Assembly: GCA_963377175.1 (NCBI GenBank) | Contig: CAUJNA010000535.1 | Location: 692,001-756,000, forward strand | From: Effrenium voratum | Lineage: Eukaryota > Sar > Dinophyceae > Suessiales > Symbiodiniaceae | Length of the DNA stretch: 64,000 nucleotides | Reading direction: 5' to 3' | Shown: one piece after another, positions 50,501 through 61,400 of the stretch | How the letters are laid out: each line of letters starts with the position of its first letter | Position numbering within the stretch: the first letter of the stretch is position 1 | Notes under the pieces: model-generated | What the model saw: the letters and a program-made list of their open reading frames with translations, nothing else | The model's database searches: none | Told to the model about the DNA's origin: nothing | Translations under genes and position numbers: made by a program

Positions 50501-52430
50501 ATCCCTACGGTTCCCTACTCGCTTGATTTGTTTGTGGAATCCACTGTCAGGTCGTGTGAGGCCTTGAGTGAGAACTCTTTGAAACATAGGTGTCTTTTTT
50601 GGTTGTTTTAGTAGAAAAGTTGCTGGCCCTGGTTTACCTGGTGCTTTTTTCATCTACCAGGGCCATCTATTTCGCCTAAAAGGACACCTATGCTTCGCCG
50701 TTGACCCCAGGCTCCGGGTTCCTGACCTACGCTAGGCGTGACCGGGCCGACAGACTTGGTGCACTCAATGAAACTAGGGTCCCAAAGCGACCCAATCCCA
50801 CAGCGCTGATGAGCCATCGCAAGCCAATACAGCTTGGTGTTCGAAATGGGGGGAATTACGCAATATTGGGGTGGCTAGTCTCCTTTTGCGGTCCTTTGAG
50901 ACAGACCCACAGGCAGCTCCTGAAAGACATCGGCACTTGGCTAATGGCACTTGATCATTTGTGTTGAAAGCCGCACTTGAGGAAACTTGGGGATGTGTCC
51001 TTCCAGGAATCCAGTTTTGTTTTTATTCTGCCATTTTCTCGCCGGACATCCCTTCTGCTTTTCAGATTTGTGCACACCGGTTGCAACGATTCTGCGACAC
51101 ATGCGTTTCATAGCAATAAACATGTCGACGAACGGGAGCCAGTTTTGGAGCGTGCTCTCGGGATGTCTATGTTGCTGGCTGAGTAACAAGCCGCAGGCAT
51201 GTCTACATCTTCCAACCTTTACACAGTCAGACCTGAACACTATTGGCCAAGGGTGGCATTGTTGTGGGTCGGGTATTGCCGGTGGGTCCTGCATCGTTGG
51301 CTTCCAGACATGTCTGAATCCTTGACAAAATGTAACCCATGCTATCCCCCCAAAGACCAAACCAAGCAAGCTATTGTTCGGGCCAGCAACAATCTTCTTG
51401 GTCGGTGAGACGACCACAAATGCGGAAGCTTCCTCCCCTGCAATTCACATGAATTCTCATCGTTTGTAGAGGGAATCTCTTCTGGCGGGCCCCAGTTTTG
51501 GGTTCCACTGAATTTGCATATGCGCGTTCTGTTCACGTTGCCCTAGCACGAGTTTCATGTTGCAAGCGTGGCAGAGATTTTCCGCCAGGCACGGCAGCTT
51601 TGTGGCCAAGGTGGAGCTCTTCGACTCTCGTCCAAGTGTTGGCCCCGTTTGCATCTTCAATCTTCATCGTGGGACTTCGGCATGTATTGGGTGTGTCCTT
51701 GGACGGAGGGTTTTCCAACACTGAACGGCTCAATGCATACACCCGTGTATGAATCCTTAGGGCCTTGTTTGTTTGGGCTGTTCTTGGTGGCTAGTTTCCC
51801 GAATGAAGCCATCGCAAGCGAATAATTAGCCAATAAACCGAGGTTTGTTCCAGGGGTTTACGCTTGAATCCCTTGGCCTGATGGTTCGGTGACGACTTTT
51901 AAATATGTGGGGGCCGGGCCTGGGATTCAGGGCTGGGAGGTAGTGTAAGACATCTGTTCAAATCGGATATTTAAAGTGGCTGGCCGGGCTACCCTCACGG
52001 GCCCTGGTGGTAGTATGAAATACCAATTAGGATATTTAAATGGCAATACCGAGACAGACCCCTTCCCCGTAAAAAAGAAGAAGGGAAAAACAAAAACAGG
52101 GCGTAACACAATTCAAGGCCTTGCTAGCAGCTGCGTTGTGCTAGCTCCTGCCAATCCAGGTCAGATTGCACAGGTCCAACCTAAGGCGCCATGTTGGTAC
52201 TATGCTTGCGTAACTCCATGCTTGATAACCGCCTGGAATTGCGGAGCTAAGTGTGCTGAGTTGAGCTGCCCAAGCCCTGTGTACGTGGCTTGTGGAGAAA
52301 GAAAGCAAGAAGAACATGAATGCCCCTTGTCTCGGACGGGACTCCCAGGTTTCCTTGAATTCTTGAAACTCCTGGCGTCTTGGGATGGGAGCTTCTTTTA
52401 AACAAATCTCAGAATGAAAAGAATTGGAAA

Positions 52431-52461
<31 letters not shown>

Positions 52462-55400
52462 AAGAGAGAGAGAGAGAGAGAATGCCTGGATCTGGCACTG
52501 GGCCCTGTGTCAGACCTGTTTCAGCCCTGTTTCAGACCCCTGCAAAAGTACCATCTCAAATTCGCAAAATTCTGCCCCGAATCCCCAGCACCAGTATAGC
52601 GGTGCAGCGGCTCGCGGGCCGTGGAGGTAGTATGAAACACCAATTGGGACATGGTGATGCCTGCAATTGCAGAACAATGCTTTCGTAATTCCATGCTACA
52701 TAAGCGCCTGGAATTGCGGAGCTAAGTGCGCTGAATTGAGCTGCCTAAGCCCTGTCTACGCGGCTCGTGGAGACAGAAAGCAAGAGGACATGAATGCCCC
52801 TTGTCTCGGACGGGACTCCCAGATTTCCCTGAATTCTTGAAGCTCCTGGCGTCCGGGGATGGGACCTGTTTTTAAACAAATCTCAGAATGAAAAAAAGAA
52901 TTGGAAGAAAAGAAAGAGAAGCAAGAGAGAGAGAGAGAGAAAGAGAAAGAGAATGCTTGGATCTGGCATTGGGCCCTGTGTCAGGCCTGTATCAGACCTG
53001 TTTCAGACCCCTGCAAGAGGACCACCTCATATTCGCAAAACCCCGCCCCAGCTCCTGCCAAGAACCTAAGGCGCCATGTTGGCGCAACACTGATGCCTCT
53101 AATTGCAGACCAACGCTTTCGTAATTCCATTGTCCATGTTACATAAGCGCCTGGAATTGCGGAGCTAAGTGCGCTGACTTGACCTGCCTAAGCCCTGTCT
53201 ACGTGGCTCGTGGAGAAAGAAAGCAAGAAGGAGCTTATTTTTAAACCCACAGAATGAAAAGAATTGGAAGAGAAGAAAGAGACGCAAGAGAGACAGAGGG
53301 AGAGATGGATCTGGCATTGGGCCCTGTGTCAGACCTGTTTCAGACCTGTTTCAGACCTGTTTCAGACCCCTGCAAAAGGACAATCTCATATTCGCAAAAC
53401 CCTGCCCCGAATCCGTAGCACACGCGCTGGCCCTTGCCAAGTGACACAGGTCCAACCTAAGGCGCCATGTCGGCGCAAGACTAATGCTTTTAATTGCAGA
53501 CCAACGCTTTCGTATGTTGAGACTCTCTTTCTTATGCAGAGCAATAGATAGAGCAACTTTAATTGCAGACCTATGGTACAGGTTGGTCCTCTTGTTTTGT
53601 CAGACAAGCGATAGCAGCCTCAGGACCCGTGCAGAACGTCATCCTGAATGAAAGGTTAGGGCCATTTTCTGTGAGCCCACCTCCAAAGTAGCAAACATGC
53701 CACTAGCATGGCCGACATTGATATCGCAGAAAGGGGCAAAGTCCCCAAGCCTGGTTTCCATCGTGTCTCGCCTGTATCCACCCTAAAGAAACCAAATTCA
53801 CTCCACGCATGACTCCACGCAATTCATATTGCAGACAGACAAATTGGCACTCGGCATGAATATAAGTAATTACTCTATATATATATATATATTTATATTG
53901 GGACAAACCACCTTTGCTAGGTGGTTTATCCCCATTTGTAGGCGTTCCTCCAGCCCCCCCGGCGCTTCGGATCCCCATCCGCCCCCCCACCCCCGCACAC
54001 CCCCGCCCTGCGGTCGAGGACGGGCGCTTCTTCGGGATCTCCTCCAACGAGGCGGCGGCCATCGACCCCCAGCAGCGACACGGACTGGAGGTGAGCTACG
54101 CCGCCTGCCACGGCGCCTCCCGCACCAAGCAGGCGCCACGGCACGGACCACGGAGGGGGTGAGGGGGTGGTGTGCTGGGGGTTGGTGGGGATTGGTGGGA
54201 CTTTAGCGTTTCTGGAGTCACAAGGAGCTTATCACTGGGGTATAAAAGCAGAGCTTATTATGAAGGTCCCTCGAGATGCCTCATAGTTATTCGGTTTGGG
54301 AACTATACTAATTTGGCCGGAAGGAATGGTGTTTGCGCTTTGGAGTTGGTTCTGATTATTTTCCAGTGTCATCCTTGTTTGTTCAAAAGACTAGGGGCCG
54401 ACAGGGTTGCTGATGTATCCCGTGTTGCATTATTTCTCAGTCACCACCTTGCGGATGCCCCATGGCTGAGGAATGGGCCTTGGGAAGAAATAGCTTCATA
54501 GCTTCAGCTTGCTTAGGAAGCCCTTGCTGATCCGGTTTGAATTGTTCATGTTGTTTAGCTTGTCCACAATGTGCTGCACGGTGCTGTTTGTTGTCTCGGT
54601 TAGTTGCTTCCCAAGAGAAGACATGGACACCCCGCCCCCACACAGGTTGGTTTACAACGTCGTTTGTTTGTTTTGCATCATTGGTCGGGTGGTCCATCGT
54701 TTCTTTGTTTGCGTGTTTTCCTGTGAAATTCTTGCTTGTGTTGCTTGTTGCCAGCTGCCCACAATTTGGTCAGTCTACAATAGTCTACAGTCCATGGCTG
54801 TGGTTTCAAAGGAGAAGAGATGCTGAGCAAGGGGTACCACAAATTTGGGTTTGCCTGTTTCAGACCTTTTGCCCCGGAGGTGGATTTCCTTTCAGTGAAT
54901 TTCGGCACAAGGTCACCAAAAAGGTCCCTTGTCCCACCACGGGCAACCAGCCAAAACCAGGCCATTGATTTCGTGTGATTTCCAGAGAGGAAGACATGCC
55001 TTATGTCTGCAGTCTATTGCCGAAACCTGAAGAACGCAGCATCACTTCTCAAGGTCTTTACCCGAAAAGGGGGGGGCGGGGGGTAGGGGTGTGTGTGGAT
55101 GGATTGGCTGATTGATTGATTGATTGATTGAGTGATTGATTGATTGATTGATGGATGGATGGATGGATGGATGGATGGATGTATGGATGGATTGGATTGG
55201 ATGGATTGATTGATTTGATGTTTTTTTTTGTTTTTTGTTTTTTTTAATGAGTGAGTGACTGACTGACTGACTGACTGACTGATTGAGTGAGTGAGTGAGT
55301 GAGTGAGTGAGTGAGTGAGTGAGTGAGTGAGTGATAGCCATTTGCGTTGCGCATTGTGGGTGGGTGGAGGGGGAACCAAGATAGCCTCCTGCAAAGCAGC

Positions 55401-58400
55401 AACGGCATATCCTCCCAAAGAATCCTCCTGAGAACAAGCAGCCCTCAACGCCGGAAAAAAAGGGGAGGGGGGGAAAAATGCGACACGGCTGCTTTGGTGA
55501 GCCTACTGCAGGATTTGACCAAGACGTCGACCGGGGTCTTCGTGGGGCAGTGCGCCAACGACTGGGCCAAGTCTTCAAACCGCCGGGCTGGGACCTTCAT
55601 GGGCCCCGGCACCCATGCGCCTCAGCTTTGGCTTTGGGCGAACAAAGGGCTTTGGTGTCCTATGGAGGCCAAACCCGGCACACCCAGGATTCTGGTTATG
55701 GGTAGTTCGAAGATTACCTTTAAGTAGCCGTTTCAAAATGATTTGTCTGTTGGGGTGATGTTCCAAGGAGCAACTGTACGAGGAACCCTGGCTAATGGCT
55801 GTTGGTGCCAGGGTATGCCATTTAGGGGGCCCTACAAAGTGTTGTGACTGCCTCTGTTTCGACTGCGTCCAAACGTGGATCGTGTTGTGAGGTCGTCAAA
55901 CAAGCAGACTGGCGCCTTGGGTTGAGAGCGGGACCCGGGGATGGTTTTCTGGTTTGACCCATTGACCCATCCCTTTGAGTTGGTGGCTCTGTTTGGTCAT
56001 GTCGTCTACATGAATGGATTTCCGCGTTACCAATTGAAAGGGGATCGATTCCGACAGGGGCGAGCCTCTCGGAAGCTGAGCCCAACATGCATTGTTGGTT
56101 GGCAAGTGTCCTTCCCTGAGCCCATCCGGAAGCGGAACAGAACAAGAGGACGCGCAAATGTCCGCGACAGAGTCCCCATTATATGTCCACAACCTCTTAT
56201 TTGCAACGAACTTACGAAGTTGGTTGACCGTCCAAGCGGGGCTTTTAGGAATGCCTCCCATAAGGCGAGCATTGCGGCCAACCGCATCTCCTTCTGCCTG
56301 GGCCTTGAGGGCGTCAGCATGACGGCGCCGCGGCGGAATTCAGTCGGGCGCGATTGCTTGTTGAGGCGGCCAATGAAAGGGCCTGACCCCTTTGAAGGGG
56401 CTTTCTATACTTCTCGGGCATCCAATGATTTTCGAAAGGATGTCAAAAGTCAATACATGACATGGTTGTTGTTGGGAAACATTATACATTTTTGCTTATT
56501 GTGGTTCAGTGGGAAATCCCCACTTAAGTGCTATTATGTTTTTTTGCTCCCCTTCCAACGTCAACCAAGATGAAGGAAATCAAGCCTTCAAGCTGCATGC
56601 TGGTGGAAATGCACTCATACAGTTTGGCCTGGCCTTTTGCTTGCTCCTCGAAAGCACATTCCGATCTCCTTGACCTTTCGCCATGCGCGAGTGCGGTTTC
56701 TTTGAGGGTGTGTTGTTTTGGGGTTAGTTTAAATGGCGACCAACTTGAACACCACCCATTTCAGGGCACCTCTCTATTCATGGCTATCAAAATTTCAAGA
56801 GGAACCCACCTCACAAAGTTGGTGGACATGAATCCTCTCAATGTCCAGCGGCTTCAAAATCCTCAGAGCCCCAGGTGGACACCGCCTGCTCCTCCACGCT
56901 GGTGGCACTGGACCTCGCCTTGCAGCACCTAGAGCTTGGCCATTTGGAGACAGCGCTGTGCAGCGGCAGCCAGCTGAACCTCATCGTGGCACCTTGGCTC
57001 GAGAACTTGAAATGGCCAAAGCAAAGAACGATGTACCTGGCGCACCCCTTATTTGGAGTGGATGATAAGGGTCAAGAAGACTCCAGGTACCTCCTCTTTT
57101 GGTGGTAAGTACGTAAATGGCCCATAATTGTGAGTCAGATTTAACCCAAAGAACATGTCAATGTGAACTACATGTTCGGCAGGCCCTCATGTCTATGATT
57201 TTTCAGACCCCTGTTTGGCACCCTCCTATTTTTTTTTTCCCGCGAAGGCTTCATGCTAATTTGCGGGGGAGTATGGGCTGAAGTCAGGTTTCTGGAACAG
57301 CTGATGGGTCCTTACTCTCTTTTCAACAGTCAGAAGCGACCAAAGGTTCCTTTTCTACCTTCTACTTCTACTTGAGGGGCGCAAAGGGTCCAAGCACATG
57401 GCCAGAAATGCCTCCAGAACTTCCTGGTTTCTTCGAGTCTCCATCCCCCCGCGCCCCGAGCCCCCGGGGTTCGCCCCAGCGGGACCCGCGTAGGAGCCCT
57501 TCGTGGCCTTCTGCAACGGGCGACTGCTGTCCACCAGCGGCCGGTGCCGCACCTTCGACGCCTCCGCGGACGGCGCCCGGGCGAAGCTTCGGTCGCGTCG
57601 GGGGGGCGGGGGGGGAAGTTTCGTTGGAGCAACCGACCCTCCAGTCCCGTTTAAAGCTGTTTTACAAGGGGAACCAAGACAAGAAGGGTGCTTTGAACCC
57701 TAGGAAGTCCTTTTGGAAGGGACACTTTACAGGTGGTTTGAGCGATGGATTGAACAGTGAAACAGGGCTGGGCTGAACCCTGGCATCGGCCTGAGCTTTG
57801 CGCAATGGTAATACGCTTAAAAAGGGCTCTGCATTAAATTGTCTACCCGGGTCGCTGGGGCCTCTTTTGATCTGGGGACGCTCATCACCCATGACTCAAC
57901 TCACTGGCAAGATCAGTTTGGGGCCTTCTCTTTCTGGTACAGATGATTACCTAGCTAGCCAATCAAGGACGGTTCATGGCAGGGTTCACATACTATGAAT
58001 TATGTTTGTGTGTTGGTTGGAACACCTTCAAGACTGGCTAGCAGGAATTATTCCCAAATTAAACAGACACCGCAATGACTCTTCCAGTAAACCGACACCC
58101 ATGACCAGCATGTTTCCCAAAACAAACCACAAAATAGAGGTGTCTCTCCTGGGCGAAAGCCATGGGTCCCTTCTCTCGACGTTCCCAGAGGGAAAGCGAG
58201 AGGTTCAGTTCTTTTTGATCTGGGGAATATATGAGAAGGGTGAAGAGCCCGTGTTTGTCCATTTGCTTTGGCATTCTCTCCTCTACCCTAGATCATCCAG
58301 CTGTACTTTCCAAGCTGCACCAACATTTGTGCATTGTTGCTCTTTGGTTTTCCTCGATTGCGACCAAGTGTGTTTATCTTTAGGTTTCACATGATGGTTT

Positions 58401-61400
58401 TATCTAGAGACACCGGGTGCTGGTACCCAGACAAGTTAGGTTCACTTCAGCTCGGCTCTTTTCTTTCAGCCTTGTGCCCTGAGCTTCGGAGCAAACGTCA
58501 CTGGCCCTTGGGACCTCGCTGTAGCCGCAGGTTTCGCTCGGGGCGAGGGCTTTGGGAGCTTCTTCCTCACAAAGGCCAAGCGAGCGGCGAGGAGCGGAGA
58601 GGTTTGCCTGGGCCAAGTTTGATGAAGCAGCCACGCTATTGGCACTTTTGGAAAGCTCTACAAGCAGGATGTTCAATCAAGGTGTTTCACATGTTGAAAT
58701 ACGGGTCTGCGCAACCCTGGACTCCGTCAATTTTAGCACTGACAAGAAAGTCAGAATCCTGATTTGTCCATGTGCTTTACGAGAACCACATATTTGACCA
58801 TGGCTTAACTGGAATCACCATGTAAATGATGTCCACTACAGAGTACCCGCTTGAATTTCGTTTTCGCAAGATCTTGGCACTACATCCCCCCCTTCCCCCA
58901 CCATGTTTATTTGTTTGTTTCTTTATTAATTTGCAGGAGGGTTAGCAGAATTCGGCAGGGTCTTCATGGTGAAATGACAAGATGGTCCCACCCTACTCCA
59001 TTTCTGACCTCGCATTTTGTGTTTTCTCCCGGATCGAGCAACATAAACACTTATTTTGATTTAAAACTCTCATTTCAGGAAAGGGTTTTGAACTTATCCC
59101 GCTGCCTTAAACAGTGACCAATTTGAAGGTGCAGGGATGTTCCAAACGCTCGACTTTATCCCCGACTGGATCCGGACGGCTACTCATGGCAGGCCCCTTC
59201 CGCGGAGTATGGCATGGGCCCAGCCGGCTCCAAGGCCAACCAGGTCGGTGCCTGGGGCGACCGAGTCAGGGGAAATGGCCAGCTTCCCCCCGATTTTCTC
59301 CGGATCGTGAATGCTTGGAGCACAGCTTGCAACCATAAGCTGTTTGCAACCTGCAACCATAACTTCGTTGGAACCTGGAGCCACTAATATAATAAATGAA
59401 TTGGTTGGAACTGAACCAACCTGTTCCCTGAGACTCTGCCGGCTGTCCAAGAGTTATTTGATTGGACCCCCGACCTCCCCAGTCCCGGTTGCAGGATGGT
59501 CGCAGCTCCTCCCTCACAGCGCCCAACGGTCCTGCGCAGCAGAGGGCCATACTAGGGGCCCTCAAAGCGGCAGGCGAATCGGGGCATTGGGGCGGGTGGA
59601 CCTGTGGTTTGGTCGACTCCTGAAAGAGGGCCTTGGTATGAGGATGACTTTGAAACGTTGATCCCTTTGACCTCTTTGACTCCGCTGACTCCTTTTGTAC
59701 TATTTGACTGCTTTTGACCCCTAGTGACAAGGTACTTGGATACTCGCCTGTAAAGTGCATGCTCACAAGGTACTTGGATACTCGCCTGTATTGGTCCAAA
59801 TCATGCGGCTAAACATCTTATTAGGGAAGGTGCCTTGAATTGGTCTGTGGTCGATCCCAATCCATCAAAGAGTCACAACTCATATGAAACACCCAGCTGT
59901 TTGTTATTGGTGATTTGGTTCCATGCCCCTGGGATGGTTTAAACATCACCCTTTCGGGCCATCAGACATTTGCCTTTTGGCGGGATACTATGAACATCGC
60001 ATGATATACGTCACTGCCTTGGCAGTGAGTCCATGCAGAGACTCGACCCATCCGCCGCTCCGTGTGGCAGGTGTCGCAGCGGCAGAGATCTCGGCCGCGC
60101 GGCCGGCGGAGTTCTCACCAGCGGGGATCCAGGGACAGGGTTGCTGCGAGCCAACTGATCTCCAAACCCAAGGCCAGAAAATTGGCTTGTCTCAAATTGT
60201 GCGAATCTGCAGCAACAGTAGCATAAGGACCCTTACAACTGGCTCCCCGCTGAACCCCCCGTGAGAACTTGGAAACAAAGGCGCCGGACCCTTAAAAGTT
60301 GGGGGGGCGGGGGTCTCTTTGCTTTCAATAATTTTCAAAGGTGTTCCACCATTTCAGGGCGCCTCCCATAGGTGTTGCTCAATGTGGGCGAATTCCCATT
60401 TTCTCACAGGCCCTCGCCTTGGTCGCTTCCCGCCAGGTGGAGTGTCACGGCACAGGCACGGCCTTAGGAGATCCCATCGAGGCGTGGCTACGACGCGCCA
60501 GAAACGCCCGCTGTTTGGCAATGAGCGAGTTACTCCCAAGAAGCCCAGAGGAATCTCAACAAATGAGACCTCAAAGGAGGGGAGGGTCCTTTAAGGCTTT
60601 GGCTCTCCGTCATATGGGCTTGTGTTAAATGGGAACCAACAGGTAAAACCTGCGTTTTGCGGGGAATCATATGTCAAGGATTGTACAGACGTGCCTTGCT
60701 GGCGGATAGAATATCTATTGACTTACAAGCTTTTTGGATTTCCGGCTCTTTTCCTTCTCGTACTTCATGATGTACATGTGAGAGAGGAAAGTCAAGTCCT
60801 TACGCCCAGATCTCGAATCGAGTTAGAAGCTTCGACCCCTTTTGACACATAATGTGGACCCCATATCAATAAACCCCCGTCTATAAATATGGGGGTGTCC
60901 CTGGTTTTAGTGGGGGATTTCTCACTTTTGGAGGGGGACACCATATGAATTCACAGGTTTATTCATATGGGGTCCACATAGTCCAGTTCTCTCGCCAGGT
61001 GGGCGCCTTGAAGGGCACCTTGGACGACTCCGCGCCGCAGCTCATGGCCGGCAAGACCAACGCCCGCGGACTCGGGACTCGGGTCGCCTCCAGCGCCGCA
61101 AAGCGTTGATCGCTGAAGTGTTAGGTTTCTTCCTGGCGGTACTGCCGATTTTTTGTTGTTTTTTTGCAGATTTATGGAATGAAGGTGATGAAGGTGGTTG
61201 AAAGTGGTGAATGCCCAATGTTTGGTTGGGGGGGGTCTTGAGACCTTGGATGAATGTGGATCCACTACCCTTTTCTTTTCCATTCCCCCTGCATCGCAAG
61301 ACTGCCACACTGCCATTTCAATCAGTCCAGATAATTATTGTACTTGCCGAAAAGCGGGGGAGAGTCTCAAAGATTGCCAGTTTTGATTTGAGTGGTACAT

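Larger units (their letters stand above)
49970..54018. other. Long intron region inside the KS, mostly repeats at its 3' half
   Basis: About 4 kb with no secure exon. Roughly 30 KS residues (the segment after the Asp-Tyr-Tyr motif) are unaccounted for and should be encoded here. The 3' part is a tandem repeat array at about 51.96-53.57 kb, followed by a TA microsatellite at 53.87 kb. Confidence 0.5.

Noticed and set aside
52380..53150. Glu/Arg-rich open frames on the + strand
   Set aside because: Arise from GA microsatellite runs in the tandem array, with no codon structure outside the runs.
55014..55578. Ser/Thr/His- and Ile/Asn/Gln-rich minus-strand open frames
   Set aside because: Translations of the tetranucleotide repeat block.
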